Of a stretch of DNA of 64,000 nucleotides, positions 17,793-27,310 are shown in pieces. Numbering within the stretch: position 1 is the stretch's first letter; each line of letters starts with the position of its first letter. Made by a program: the position numbers and the translations under genes. Origin of the DNA: Bacteroidetes bacterium 43-93 (lineage in GTDB: Bacteria > Bacteroidota > Bacteroidia > Chitinophagales > Chitinophagaceae); assembly GCA_001897855.1 (NCBI GenBank), contig MKUO01000017.1:124001-188000 (forward strand). Direction: 5' to 3'. The notes beneath the pieces were generated by a model that made no database searches, was not told the origin of the DNA, and was given only the letters and a program-made list of their open reading frames with translations.

Positions 17793-18356
17793 ATGAACAC
17801 CATAAGCATAAAACGCTGGATCTGGTCAACATCCCTGGGCTGGCTGCTGAGTGTTGTATTCATCATACTTCTTTCCGGCATCTTTGATTCCGTGGGCATA
17901 CACGGTTACCAATGTTATGTAGGCATAGGTGTTGGTATGGGTGTTGGTTTTATGCAGTGGGTTACATTAAAAAAACGTGCAGGCTTTGGCAACAAATGGT
18001 TATGGTACACCATTATAGGTGTAGGTACGCCTTTTCTGCTATTCGATCTGCTAAAGCACCTCGGCCATTACGATTTCGGCGATCATCATCTTTTATATAG
18101 CGTTAGCCTTGCGGGCTTATCAGTAGGCATCATGCAATCTCTTATACTCAGGCGCTATACTTCAAAAGCTGTTATTTGGATACCTGTAAACTTCATTGCA
18201 TGGATAGCGGCAGGACTTACCGTATTAGCAATAGATCATACGCGCGAACTTATTAAACCGCCTTTATGGGGCTTTATAGCTAACCTTTCCCTGATACTTG
18301 CCGGCGGTGTGGTACTGGGTATTATTACAGGACTGGCATTGAAGAGAATAAAGTAA
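17793..18356 (+). CDS. Hypothetical polytopic membrane protein
   Basis: A 187-residue protein with about five or six membrane helices and glycine-rich turns (GIGVGMGVGFMQWVTLKKR and later GLSVGIMQSLILRRY, an apparent internal repeat ending in a basic pair). The repeated G-x-x-x-G-x-M-Q-x-x-x-L pattern suggests an ancestral duplication. I do not recognise a named family. It follows the pgk terminator and precedes a TfoX-domain gene by 24 bp, with which it may be co-transcribed. Confidence 0.75.
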   Translation: MNTISIKRWIWSTSLGWLLSVVFIILLSGIFDSVGIHGYQCYVGIGVGMGVGFMQWVTLKKRAGFGNKWLWYTIIGVGTPFLLFDLLKHLGHYDFGDHHLLYSVSLAGLSVGIMQSLILRRYTSKAVIWIPVNFIAWIAAGLTVLAIDHTRELIKPPLWGFIANLSLILAGGVVLGIITGLALKRIK

Positions 18357-18380
18357 ATTCACTACATAAATACTTCCACC

Positions 18381-18722
18381 ATGCCATACTCTGAAAAACT
18401 TGCAGATCGTATTCGCGAAGCGTTATCCGTCGCCAAAAAGCTGGAAGAAAAGAAAATGTTCACCGGACTATGCTTCATGGTGAATGATAAGATGTGCATA
18501 GCTGTTCATACGGACGATATCATGGTACGTATAGATCCCGACAGGGCAGATGAATTATGCGCTATGCCGGGTGTGCAACCGATGGTCATGAAGGGGAAAC
18601 CGCTTAAAGGTTATGTATTGGTAGATGCTGCTGTTATCAGCAAGAAATCAACCCTGCAGTTCTGGACAGATCATGCGCTCAAATTCAATAAAAAAGCCAA
18701 ATCAAGTAAAAAGAAAAAATAG
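18381..18722 (+). CDS. TfoX N-terminal domain protein
   Basis: A 113-residue protein matching the TfoX/Sxy N-terminal fold alone. EKKMFTGLCFMVNDKMCIAVHTDDIMVRID corresponds to the family core around a glycine-rich turn, and the C-terminus is a lysine-rich tail (KFNKKAKSSKKKK). Full-length TfoX regulates competence in Proteobacteria, but single-domain proteins of this kind are widespread and mostly uncharacterised. It lies just before cbpA. Confidence 0.85.
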   Translation: MPYSEKLADRIREALSVAKKLEEKKMFTGLCFMVNDKMCIAVHTDDIMVRIDPDRADELCAMPGVQPMVMKGKPLKGYVLVDAAVISKKSTLQFWTDHALKFNKKAKSSKKKK

Positions 18723-18788
18723 CAACGCTCCCAACATCTTCACTGGCACGCTCCTTTTCAGTAATTTTATATACATCAACAAACAGTT

Positions 18789-19712
18789 ATGGCTGATTTT
18801 ATTGATTACTATAAAATACTCGGGGTAGATAAAAATGCCTCTACCGATGATATAAAGAAAGCATACCGCAAGCTGGCTCGTAAATACCATCCTGATCTTA
18901 ATCCCAACAATGCAGAAGCGCATAAGAAGTTCCAACAGATAAATGAGGCCAACGAAGTATTAAGCGATCCCGAGAAGCGCAAGAAATACGATCAATACGG
19001 CGAGCATTGGAAACATGCCGATCAGTTTGAGCAGGCACGTCAGCAGCAGGGAGGGCAGAGTTATGGAGGGGGACAGTGGCAAGGACAGGGCAGCGGCTTT
19101 GAAGGGTTTAGTGGCTTCGGTGGCGGCGAGGGCGAATTCTCGGATTTCTTTGAGCAAATGTTTGGCAGCAGGCAGGGGCGCCGCAGTAATGTAAAATATC
19201 GTGGCGAGGATTTTAATGCAGAGCTGGCGATGGACTTAACGGACGCTGCCACTACGCGTCAGCAGATATTAAATGTAAATGGCAAGCAGGTACGCATTAC
19301 CATACCCGCCGGTGTAGAAGACGGCCAGGTCATTAAGCTGAAAGGTTATGGCAGCCCGGGCATCAATGGCGGACCTGCGGGAGATCTGTATATCAAATTT
19401 GTAATACACAACAATACTCATTTCAAACGTACAGGCAACGATTTGCACGCCACTGTCGATTTGCCCTTGTACACCGCAGTATTAGGTGGCGAATTGCTGA
19501 TAGATACGCTGGGCGGTGGTAAGATAAAACTGAAGGTGGCACCGGAAACGCAGAACGGCACCAAAACGCGCATCAAGGGCAAAGGCTTCCCCGTCTACAA
19601 ACAGGATGGTGTATTTGGCGATCTGTATATAACCTACAACATACAGATACCCACGCACCTCACCGACCAGGAAAAAGAACTCTTCACCCAATTAGCTAAT
19701 CTAATAAAATAA
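18789..19712 (+). CDS. cbpA: DnaJ-type co-chaperone CbpA
   Basis: A 307-residue class II J-protein. The J domain (4-70) has the HPD tripeptide at 34-36, which stimulates DnaK ATPase. A Gly/Gln/Phe-rich region spans about 85-125. The two C-terminal substrate-binding beta-domains follow (about 130-300), with no cysteine-rich zinc-finger, distinguishing it from DnaJ. The next gene, 5 bp downstream, encodes its modulator CbpM, confirming the CbpA identity. Confidence 0.93.
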   Translation: MADFIDYYKILGVDKNASTDDIKKAYRKLARKYHPDLNPNNAEAHKKFQQINEANEVLSDPEKRKKYDQYGEHWKHADQFEQARQQQGGQSYGGGQWQGQGSGFEGFSGFGGGEGEFSDFFEQMFGSRQGRRSNVKYRGEDFNAELAMDLTDAATTRQQILNVNGKQVRITIPAGVEDGQVIKLKGYGSPGINGGPAGDLYIKFVIHNNTHFKRTGNDLHATVDLPLYTAVLGGELLIDTLGGGKIKLKVAPETQNGTKTRIKGKGFPVYKQDGVFGDLYITYNIQIPTHLTDQEKELFTQLANLIK

Positions 19713-19717
19713 AGATC

Positions 19718-20017
19718 ATGGAAAAACGCGAGATCATACCTGCCAGCGAGTTTTGCATATACCACAGTATATCCTGGTCTTTTATTGCCGGCCTGCAGGA
19801 AGCAGGATTGGTAGAAATAGATACTGTAGAGAATGAACACTATTTGTATGTAGATCAGTTAAAAACCATTGAACCGTTGGTACGTATGCATACAGAGCTC
19901 GAAATTAATATAGAAGGTATCGAGGCAATTGCCCACCTGTTACAGCGCGTAGAAAACATGCAGCACGAAATGCAACTGTTAAAACAGCGTCTGGGGCTAT
20001 ATGAAGATGATATCTGA
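19718..20017 (+). CDS. cbpM: Chaperone modulator CbpM
   Basis: A 99-residue MerR-like protein. The N-terminal half (IIPASEFCIYHSISWSFIAGLQEAGLVEI) is the helix-turn-helix-type fold, and the C-terminal half is a long helix with coiled-coil character (LLQRVENMQHEMQLLKQRLGLYED). CbpM binds the J domain of CbpA and blocks its interaction with DnaK. It sits 5 bp after cbpA, as in other genomes. Confidence 0.9.
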   Translation: MEKREIIPASEFCIYHSISWSFIAGLQEAGLVEIDTVENEHYLYVDQLKTIEPLVRMHTELEINIEGIEAIAHLLQRVENMQHEMQLLKQRLGLYEDDI

Positions 20018-20064
20018 TATAATATAATCAGCATTGATGCGTTATTGCTATTAGCAACGCACCT

Positions 20065-21378
20065 ATGATATCATTGCAAACCCTCCATGACCTGGATATA
20101 CTACCCTCATCCAAACAAAAGTCTTCTTTGTTTGACAAGCTGAACCATTGTAAAACAAAGGGTGGTGAAACTGTCCTGAAAGATTACTTCCTGCTTAAGA
20201 ATACTACTACAGAAACTATACAGCAACGCCAGGATGCCATTAAGCATATCGTAACCAAATGGAACAAAGCATTACCAACTATTGCCGAGAACGATATCTA
20301 CTACGCTGAGCAATACCTCAATTCATCCATAGGCATCATAAAAGCAGAGAACACACTGTTACGCATGCTGTTTACGCGCTACACAACTCTGTTCCGCGCC
20401 TATCAATACCATTTTGTACTCAGCGGCGTACGTCAGGTATTGCATATCATCAGGCAACTGAACATTGCCTATAACAATCTATACAGCTCTGATCTACCGC
20501 ATCCGCTGAAGCAGATTTTTGAAGAAATGAACGCAAGATTACTTGAACTTAAGATCACCGAAAAACAATTCGCAGCCATCGCAGATACAAATCCCCCAAC
20601 CGGGCTTTTGTTTAGTATAGACGAACGCCTTCGTGTCATCCACCGCTCATCTGTAAACACACTGCTCGACCTTTACTATCGTCTCGATGCATTTATAGCC
20701 CTTGCTGAAGCGCATAAACACTGGAACTTAGTCTTCCCTCTACTCAACACATCCCATTTACGTCTTCAATCTTTTTACCATCCATTGGTTAAAGATTGCA
20801 TCACTAATGATGTTGAAATGGCAAATGGCACTAACCTTCTTATCATCACCGGCCCTAATATGGCGGGCAAGAGCACGCTAATGAAAAGCATTGGCCTGTC
20901 TTTCTTTATGGCCTACCTCGGCATAGGAGTAGTTGCCGCTTTAGCAGAGATACCATGGGTCGATAATATCACTACCAGCATCAATATTGAAGATAATATT
21001 ACAGCCGGCTATAGCTATTTCTTTAGCGAAGTGCAGAACATAAAGCATACGATCAACATGCTGCATGGGCGAAAGAGATTACTGGTGATAGCAGATGAAC
21101 TGTTTAAAGGCACCAATGTGCGGGATGCTTATGATTGCAGCAAAATGGTATTGCATCATTTCCTATCCCATCGCGATAGCTTTTTCATCTTTTCTACACA
21201 CCTGGCCGAATTGACTACAGAATTTGATGGGGATGCCCGTTGCGATCTTCGTTTTGTTGATGCTGCAATAGAAGGTAATGACATCCGCTTTGATTACAAA
21301 TTGAAACCTGGAATTTCAAAGCAACGCCTCGGAGTGAACATCCTGCAACGCCAGGTTCCGGAACTACGACCAGTTTAG
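20065..21378 (+). CDS. Short MutS-like ATPase
   Basis: A 437-residue protein related to the core and ATPase domains of MutS but lacking the mismatch-reading domain I. Helical core at 1-250. Walker A is TGPNMAGKST (262-271), the signature region includes YFFSEVQNIKHTI, and Walker B is LLVIADELFKGT (339-350), followed by STHLAEL. It also lacks the Smr nuclease tail of MutS2. Bacteroidota carry such short MutS-family proteins whose function is not established; a role in DNA structure processing is a guess. It follows cbpM by 47 bp and its stop overlaps the convergent gene by 4 bp. Confidence 0.87.
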   Translation: MISLQTLHDLDILPSSKQKSSLFDKLNHCKTKGGETVLKDYFLLKNTTTETIQQRQDAIKHIVTKWNKALPTIAENDIYYAEQYLNSSIGIIKAENTLLRMLFTRYTTLFRAYQYHFVLSGVRQVLHIIRQLNIAYNNLYSSDLPHPLKQIFEEMNARLLELKITEKQFAAIADTNPPTGLLFSIDERLRVIHRSSVNTLLDLYYRLDAFIALAEAHKHWNLVFPLLNTSHLRLQSFYHPLVKDCITNDVEMANGTNLLIITGPNMAGKSTLMKSIGLSFFMAYLGIGVVAALAEIPWVDNITTSINIEDNITAGYSYFFSEVQNIKHTINMLHGRKRLLVIADELFKGTNVRDAYDCSKMVLHHFLSHRDSFFIFSTHLAELTTEFDGDARCDLRFVDAAIEGNDIRFDYKLKPGISKQRLGVNILQRQVPELRPV

Positions 21379-22214
21379 CGTTCCATTATTTTATAATGGA
21401 GGTGCAGCAGCTTAAAACCCATAAACCAAAACACATGGTCTGTCCTTAGTACGCCATAATTATCTTCAAATACATGGATGCTCTCAGTCAATGGTATATG
21501 CCGCACCTTTACGCTGTCCGGATTATGCCTGCGTACACGGTAATATCCCGCATCACCAAAATGTCTCCCTTTAGATATCAGTTTCACAGAACCATCTTCC
21601 TGCACTATCGCCTTCAGCAATACGGTTACATTCCCGTCCGGCAAGGGGAATATCACTCTTACAAACTTTTCATCATTGATCAGGCAGGCAGAATAGAAAC
21701 CTGCATATACTACCCTGCCCGATAATATTGATTTTCTGAGCCAGCAGGCATATAATAGATCATCTGTAACCTTGTCTTTGATATGGAGCACCTCGTTGCT
21801 CATGCCACGGCTTGTTTCCAGCGGCTCCAGCGGAATGTTCATCTGGTTCATCCGGGTACTGATGGTGCGTATCAATATTTTGGCAAAAAAACTCATGGGC
21901 TTATACCATTGCGACCATACTTCTAGTTTATACTGTACTGTATGCTCGTAGAAATGAATGATGCGTTTATTGAGTTTATCCGCTGCGATATCTTTATCAC
22001 TCAATACGGCCTTGAAATCACGCAATAGTCCGCCGTCAGTAGTATTAGTTACGTTATAGCCGTTTGCAGCTGCAAATGTATCGTAGTATTTATCGCCAAT
22101 GGTCTTACCATCACCAACAGGTCCCCTAAGCCAGGGATGGTCTGTAAACCTGCGTACTCTTCCGGTTATGGCAAGCCATACATTGATCAACCATTGCAGC
22201 AACTGACCTATCAT
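21375..22214 (-). CDS. Conserved hypothetical protein
   Basis: A 279-residue protein with a hydrophobic N-terminus (MIGQLLQWLINVWLAITG) that may be a membrane anchor, then a soluble alpha/beta region. Phrases such as GDGKTIGDKYYDTFAAANGY and a beta-rich C-terminal half (GRVVYAGFYSACLINDEKFVRVIFPLPDGNVTV) are visible. No catalytic motif is recognised. It is convergent with the MutS-like gene. Function unknown. Confidence 0.75.
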   Translation of the reverse strand: MIGQLLQWLINVWLAITGRVRRFTDHPWLRGPVGDGKTIGDKYYDTFAAANGYNVTNTTDGGLLRDFKAVLSDKDIAADKLNKRIIHFYEHTVQYKLEVWSQWYKPMSFFAKILIRTISTRMNQMNIPLEPLETSRGMSNEVLHIKDKVTDDLLYACWLRKSILSGRVVYAGFYSACLINDEKFVRVIFPLPDGNVTVLLKAIVQEDGSVKLISKGRHFGDAGYYRVRRHNPDSVKVRHIPLTESIHVFEDNYGVLRTDHVFWFMGFKLLHLHYKIMER

Positions 22215-22343
22215 GTAGGGAAATTAAAGAAAAATGACAGGATATCTGGGTACAACAAGCTTTCTGTTCATCTTATCTGCCTTTATGACGCATTGTGTGA
22301 GGCGGCATACCGTTTGAGTCACCTAACTATACACATCCGTGAT

Positions 22344-22697
22344 ATGGAATTAATAACCGTCGCCGTTTTTCCCACCTCATTCGCCGCCAACCTGGTGCAG
22401 GGACGATTACAGGCAGACGGGATAGAATGTTACATCAAAGATGAACACTCCGTGCATTTAAACCCATATTTCAACAATGCATTAGGCGGCATTAAATTGC
22501 AGGTAAAAGAAGAAAATGTAGGTGTAGCCGTCTTTATACTGCGACAGCTTGGCTACCGTACAGTTTTCGACCAGCTACCCGTATCAGAAAAAAAGCCTCC
22601 GCATATGGCGGTTAGGTTTGTCAAGTTTCTAGCAGCTACAGCTGTTGTATTAGGTTGGCTATATTTTACAGAGTTCGGGGCTACCCTACCGTGGTAA
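22344..22697 (+). CDS. DUF2007 domain membrane protein
   Basis: A 117-residue protein. Residues 1-70 match the DUF2007 putative signal-transduction domain: ELITVAVFPTSFAANLVQGRLQADGIECYIKDE followed by a strand GGIKLQVKEENVGVAVFIL. One membrane helix follows near 95-112. ATG 22344 begins the domain; the longer open frame upstream (to 22137) crosses the divergent gene and is not needed. The stop touches the stop of the convergent tag gene (adjacent bases). Confidence 0.8.
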   Translation: MELITVAVFPTSFAANLVQGRLQADGIECYIKDEHSVHLNPYFNNALGGIKLQVKEENVGVAVFILRQLGYRTVFDQLPVSEKKPPHMAVRFVKFLAATAVVLGWLYFTEFGATLPW

Positions 22698-23246
22698 TTA
22701 CTTTTTGTTCCACTTAGGCTTTTCTTTCAGTACCTTTTTGTGTACCGGGCAATCTTCTGAATGCGCGCCTTTTAGGTAGCCAATACTCATCAGGAATTCA
22801 CCCACTATTTCGCCGCCTGTAAACCGGAATGTCTTTTTAAAAAGCTTCACCCATTCCTCTTTTGTTTTAGGGTGATGGTGTTCCAGCCACTTTTCAAATG
22901 ATCCATACTCTTTTTGCAAAGCTTGTATGGTCTTAGCATTTTCAATAGCTGCGTTTATCTTCAGGCGGTTGCGTATAATGCCTGCGTCCGACATTAGGCG
23001 CTCCATATCAGCTTCGGTATATTTCGCTACTTTTTTGATGTTGAAATTATGATATGCCTTTCGGAAGGATGCTTCTTTCTTCAATATAGTTTCCCAACTA
23101 AGGCCGGCCTGGTTTATTTCCATGATCAGCCTGCCGAATAGTTCATCATCATTATGTATGGGAAATCCATAATGGTTGTCGTGGTAGTTCTTGTGGAGAT
23201 TTTTTCTTTCCTCCGTCATGGTTTCTATAACCCTGCAATAAGACAT
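22698..23246 (-). CDS. tag: DNA-3-methyladenine glycosylase I
   Basis: A 182-residue base-excision repair enzyme that removes 3-methyladenine from alkylated DNA. The zinc site of the family is complete: C4 (MSYCR), H22 (YHD), H162 and C166 (AHSEDC). Helix-hairpin-helix-fold motifs include INQAGLSWETILKKEASFRKAY with the catalytic/base-binding residues and RNRLKINAAIENAK. The N-terminal insertion between C4 and YHD differs from the E. coli RCxW...YHDxEWG pattern, but key residues remain. It abuts the DUF2007 gene end to end. Confidence 0.92.
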   Translation of the reverse strand: MSYCRVIETMTEERKNLHKNYHDNHYGFPIHNDDELFGRLIMEINQAGLSWETILKKEASFRKAYHNFNIKKVAKYTEADMERLMSDAGIIRNRLKINAAIENAKTIQALQKEYGSFEKWLEHHHPKTKEEWVKLFKKTFRFTGGEIVGEFLMSIGYLKGAHSEDCPVHKKVLKEKPKWNKK

Positions 23247-23253
23247 CTGCTAT

Positions 23254-24750
23254 TTATTTACCTGATAAATTTTGATTCATTCTCTTTACGATAGCTGCAA
23301 ACTTTGGATCGCTGTGAAGCGGTGCAAACATTTCTTCCGATAGAATATCGGCCACATTATTATAGGCAAGATCAACGGCTTTATTTAATGCTATCAATGT
23401 GCCTTGCACATCCTGCAACTTCATGCATTGTATTGCTTTCAGGTAGCTCACATCAGGATTAGCGGGATCCACCATTTGAAAGACATTCAAATAATGGCCT
23501 GAAGATCTTGCATCTCCCTGTTTTATCACGCCATCTGCGTAGAGGTAACATACAAGGCCCAAATAATTAAGTAGCCGTTGCTTCATCCTGGCTACCACTA
23601 CAGGCGACGAAGATATTTCTTTTTTCATGGAGGCTATTTTATCTGCCCACCATTTATCATCATGCGCTGCTATCTCTTTAGCAAGTTCTTGCTGGCCGGC
23701 AAGCTCCTGTTGTTGCAAAGCACCCTCATTTGCTATTGCTTTTTTATATTCGGCACTCTGTTGCAGTGTAGCCAGTTTCTTTTCCTCAGAAGAAACATCA
23801 CTTAAGCTATTCAACACACTCACCATCCCACTAAGTAATTGCTCCTGTGCAATAATATCCTTTGCTTTTTCAGCGCTAGTTATCTGTTTATTATATAGGC
23901 TCTTCAATAAATCAACTACATCATCAGTCTTTGGTTGTTTACGGGCCTTCATAGCATTTACCTGCAACCATAGCATAGCCATCTCCAAATTTTCTGCAGG
24001 AGGCCATCCATGTATGCCGGGGAAGGTAAACAACTGGTGAACAAAGCCGTGCGCCTGCAATTGCTGATCTAATGCTTCCATTTCCAGCAGGTTAAAATCC
24101 TGCTCACCTGCAAAGCCTACATAATCAAACTTACTGCCACCTTGCCCATTGCCGCTAAAGCCCGCTGAGCAACCTATCACGCCGGACACATTCCCGTCCT
24201 TCATAGCCACATCGCCTGCCACACGTGATCCTCCTGAAAAACCTGCAGTATACACTCTCGCAGGATCAGTATTAAAACGAGTACGGGCTTCCGCCAGCAA
24301 TGCTGCGGCATATTTCCCTGTTACTTCCGGAGAAAGGCCGTTTTTGCTATTATCAGAAGCTAATAGTATATAACCGTATTTTTCTGCGAGGTCTTTATAC
24401 TTATTCAACGGCAATACACCTCTTGCATGTGCATCAAAAAGTACAATACAGGGGAAATTGAGATTTGGAGAATAATTAGTAGGCAGGTATAATGCAAAAT
24501 ACTGTGCACCATCACTGGTGCAGCGTATGCTATCTATTACCTGTCCTTTCTTAAATTCATCAATGGTTACCTGATGCGTGGTTATGCTATCTTTCGATGC
24601 AGTTGTATCGCCTGCTTTTTCTCCTGCCGACGTACAGGAGATAAACATCGATACTGCAAACAAGGCCGATGATAACTGTGAAACAAATAAACGTTTGATA
24701 TAGTCAATTTTGTTGGTAAATGTAATGATTCGAATCTGGTTTAATATCAC
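23254..24750 (-). CDS. Lipoprotein with alpha/beta-hydrolase (PHB depolymerase-like) domain
   Basis: A secreted lipoprotein of roughly 500 residues; lipobox FISC precedes CTSAGEKAG. A hydrolase-like domain follows: FPCIVLFDAHARG, then VYTAGFSGGSRVA with the G-x-S-G-G nucleophile elbow, and FTFPGIHGWPPAENL supplying a likely catalytic histidine. The C-terminal half is helical, with TPR-like spacing (SAEKAKDIIAQEQLL, SYLKAIQCMKLQDVQGTLIALNKAVDL). No ATG fits the signal peptide, so the start is uncertain: GTG at 24750 is used here. A far upstream ATG (24834) would cross the divergent kinase gene. Likely an envelope hydrolase; substrate unknown. Confidence 0.75.
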   Translation of the reverse strand: MILNQIRIITFTNKIDYIKRLFVSQLSSALFAVSMFISCTSAGEKAGDTTASKDSITTHQVTIDEFKKGQVIDSIRCTSDGAQYFALYLPTNYSPNLNFPCIVLFDAHARGVLPLNKYKDLAEKYGYILLASDNSKNGLSPEVTGKYAAALLAEARTRFNTDPARVYTAGFSGGSRVAGDVAMKDGNVSGVIGCSAGFSGNGQGGSKFDYVGFAGEQDFNLLEMEALDQQLQAHGFVHQLFTFPGIHGWPPAENLEMAMLWLQVNAMKARKQPKTDDVVDLLKSLYNKQITSAEKAKDIIAQEQLLSGMVSVLNSLSDVSSEEKKLATLQQSAEYKKAIANEGALQQQELAGQQELAKEIAAHDDKWWADKIASMKKEISSSPVVVARMKQRLLNYLGLVCYLYADGVIKQGDARSSGHYLNVFQMVDPANPDVSYLKAIQCMKLQDVQGTLIALNKAVDLAYNNVADILSEEMFAPLHSDPKFAAIVKRMNQNLSGK

Positions 24751-24760
24751 CACCACATTT

Positions 24761-24792
24761 TTTGCATTCTTTGGCAGACTGATATACTTTTG
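24761..24792 (+). promoter_or_regulatory. Promoter of the PAS histidine kinase
   Basis: TTTG (24761-24764) and TACTTTTG (24785-24792) match the Bacteroidota -33/-7 elements with a 20-bp spacer, the best promoter seen in the window. The start codon is only 8 bp beyond, so the leader is very short. Confidence 0.7.
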
Positions 24793-24800
24793 TATAACAT

Positions 24801-27056
24801 ATGGAGGGAAGCAATCAGGCAAGAGAGATTGCAATTCAAACGCTTAGGCAGTTTTCATTCCTGGTATTTGAGATCTCTGCCGACGAAATCATTACAGGCG
24901 TCTGGTCAAAAGATTCGGCTGAAGACGCCTCCTACCAACACAGATACCTAAATACCCCACTCGCTGATATCGCAAATGATAAAATTGTGGACATCAGCAG
25001 GCAATACCTGCGTCATGCCTTAGAAACAGGCGAATCAAAAGTCATAGAGTATCATACCGTCTTTAACGATACACCTTCCAGGTTGCTGATACGCGTAATG
25101 CCCGCTTCTTACGATCTTAAGCGTGTATTATCAGTGATCGAAGTAATAAAAGACGAAGAGAAAACAGATATAATTGAGGATAAATGGCGCATAGCCCTTG
25201 ATGCTACCGGCGACGGTATGTGGGACTTCAATACATTGACAGGAAAAATATTCTTTTCTCAAAAATGGCATGAGATATTCGGTTATTCCGAAACGGATAT
25301 TACAGAGATGGATCAGTGGAATAAACTGATCCACCCGGATGATCTGCCGGCAGCTAAAAAACAGTTCGACCTGTACCTGCAGGGGCTGGAACCCGTCTAT
25401 ACTGCCGAGATGCGCTACCTGTGCAAGGATGGAAGTTATAAATGGATCCTCAGCCGCGGGGTTATTGCTGCCTATACCGATGATGGCAAACCTTACCGCT
25501 TCATAGGTACACACAAAGACATCAACATCCGCAAATTACAGGAGAAGCTGGTTGAGGAAAGCGAAAAGAAATATAAGATACTTTTTTCTTACAGTGAGGC
25601 GATGATCTGCACACACGATTTGGAGGGCAAGCTCACCACTGTAAATCCGTTTATTAATAAAGCCTTGGGTTACACACCTGAAGATCTTTTGGGGAAAAGT
25701 CTCGCCGATATCATGCCTGCCGGCGTACGGCACAAGTTTTACGATGAATACCTGCCGGCGATAAAAACTAAAGGAACAGCAGAAGGCATCATGCACATTC
25801 TTACTAAAACTCAGGAACCTAAAACGCTCCTTTATAAAAATTACCTGTTTAGCGATACTGAAAATCAACCATATATCATTGGCTTTGCCCAGGATATTAC
25901 AGAACGTATTGCCGCAGAGGAAGAATTGAAGAAAAGTGTGGATACTTTTTCCAGCGCCTTCAACCATTCCGGCGTAGGCATGGCGCTGGTAAGTCCCGAT
26001 GGTAAATGGCTGCAGGTAAATGATGCCCTTTGCGATATCACGGGCTATTCGAAAAATGAATTAATGGATCTTACCTTCCAGGAGATAACGCATCCCGATG
26101 ATCTGGAAGCCGATCTCGACATGGTAAACCGGATACTAAACAGGGAGATGGACAAATACACCCTGGAAAAACGGTACATCGCAAAAGATGGCAAGGTAGT
26201 ATGGATATCCCTTACGGTTTCACTGGTGTGGAATAAAAACAACACACCAAGGTTCTTCATATCGCAGATGGTCGATATCACATCCCGCAAAACGCTTACC
26301 AATGAGTTGTTTAAAAAGAACAGCGAACTCGAAGCAGCTCAGCAAAGCCTTATTAATAAAATCGGCCAGCTCGAAGAGCTGAGCTATATCATCGCCCATA
26401 ACCTCAGGGGACCTGTGAATAATATCAATATGCTCACCGAGATATTGAAGGTAAAAAACGGTGGCAACTCCACAGACGAGAATGCTTTATTAAGCAGCGG
26501 CGCCTTTACATTAGACGAAGTAGTAAACCTGATTTCAGATGCGGGTTCCTCCCTTAATGCCAGCCTGGAATCGTTATTGAACATAGCCCAGATAAGGATC
26601 AATAAAGATATTCCGCTGGACGATTGCGATTTTGTTTGGGTATTGGAGCACGTGATTGCTCAACTCAAGGGAGATATTGTAGAGAAAAATGTAACGATAC
26701 TAAAGGATATAGAGATCGCTGAGGTTAAATATCCACGTCCTTACCTCGAAAGCATCTTGTACAATCTCATAAGCAATGCCATCAAATACCGCGATCCCGA
26801 AAAGCAACCGGTTATCACTGTTACCACCGGTATGGACAAAGGCCGGGTATTTCTTTCTGTGAAAGATAATGGCCTTGGTATAGATTTGGATCGCTATGGC
26901 AACCGCATCTTTAAACTCAACCAGGTCTTCCACAATCACCACGACAGTAAAGGCATTGGCCTGTATATGATCAAAACGCAGATAGAAGCGCTGGGCGGAC
27001 AGATAGACATCCGTAGCAAGGAACATGAAGGCACTGAATTTATCGTTACCTTCTAA
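24801..27056 (+). CDS. Multi-PAS sensor histidine kinase
   Basis: A 751-residue kinase without membrane helices, so probably cytoplasmic. Domains: an N-terminal PAS-like region (about 10-115), PAS-PAC 2 (about 125-247, including DATGDGMWDFNTLTGKIFFS), PAS 3 (about 255-372), PAS 4 (about 380-500). HisKA follows with the phosphorylated H533 in IIAHNLRGPVNN, then an HATPase domain (about 640-751; N-box NLISNAIKYRD, G1 VKDNGLGID, G2 KGIGLYMI). No response regulator lies nearby, so its partner is elsewhere. The ligand of the PAS domains is unknown. Confidence 0.93.
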   Translation: MEGSNQAREIAIQTLRQFSFLVFEISADEIITGVWSKDSAEDASYQHRYLNTPLADIANDKIVDISRQYLRHALETGESKVIEYHTVFNDTPSRLLIRVMPASYDLKRVLSVIEVIKDEEKTDIIEDKWRIALDATGDGMWDFNTLTGKIFFSQKWHEIFGYSETDITEMDQWNKLIHPDDLPAAKKQFDLYLQGLEPVYTAEMRYLCKDGSYKWILSRGVIAAYTDDGKPYRFIGTHKDINIRKLQEKLVEESEKKYKILFSYSEAMICTHDLEGKLTTVNPFINKALGYTPEDLLGKSLADIMPAGVRHKFYDEYLPAIKTKGTAEGIMHILTKTQEPKTLLYKNYLFSDTENQPYIIGFAQDITERIAAEEELKKSVDTFSSAFNHSGVGMALVSPDGKWLQVNDALCDITGYSKNELMDLTFQEITHPDDLEADLDMVNRILNREMDKYTLEKRYIAKDGKVVWISLTVSLVWNKNNTPRFFISQMVDITSRKTLTNELFKKNSELEAAQQSLINKIGQLEELSYIIAHNLRGPVNNINMLTEILKVKNGGNSTDENALLSSGAFTLDEVVNLISDAGSSLNASLESLLNIAQIRINKDIPLDDCDFVWVLEHVIAQLKGDIVEKNVTILKDIEIAEVKYPRPYLESILYNLISNAIKYRDPEKQPVITVTTGMDKGRVFLSVKDNGLGIDLDRYGNRIFKLNQVFHNHHDSKGIGLYMIKTQIEALGGQIDIRSKEHEGTEFIVTF

Positions 27057-27259
27057 CTATTCTTTTTGATGTACATCGTCGTTAGCGTGCGTGCCCAGTA
27101 GCGCGGCACGTTGTATTCCTTTTGCAGGTAAGCTACCACGTCGTTCGATTTTTGCTCCATCGCCTGGTAGGCGTCGAGTATTTTCATCCACTCGGCAGAC
27201 TTCTTACCCGTCTTTTCTATTACCTGCTCATCAGGTACATTCCAGTAATCCTGTTTCAT
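27053..27259 (-). CDS. DUF4287 family small protein
   Basis: A 68-residue acidic/basic mixed helical protein: KTGKKSAEWMKILDAYQAME, then SNDVVAYLQKEYNVPRYWARTLTTMYI, the layout of the DUF4287 family. Function unknown. It converges on the histidine kinase, overlapping its stop by 4 bp, and is divergent from a Crp-type regulator with 51 bp between starts. Confidence 0.75.
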   Translation of the reverse strand: MKQDYWNVPDEQVIEKTGKKSAEWMKILDAYQAMEQKSNDVVAYLQKEYNVPRYWARTLTTMYIKKNS

Positions 27260-27293
27260 GCCGGCAAATTAAGCATTATTGCCTTGCTGTCTT

Positions 27294-27301
27294 TATATTT
27301 G
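27294..27301 (+). promoter_or_regulatory. -7 box for Crp-type regulator
   Basis: TATATTTG fits TAnnTTTG and lies 9 bp before the ATG at 27311, implying a very short leader. Confidence 0.45.
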
Positions 27302-27310
27302 ATCGCCCAT

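Noticed and set aside
22137-22343. Longer start of the DUF2007 protein
   Set aside because: The added region crosses the divergent gene; the domain begins at 22344.
24751-24834. Longer start for the lipoprotein hydrolase
   Set aside because: It overlaps the divergent histidine kinase start and its promoter.
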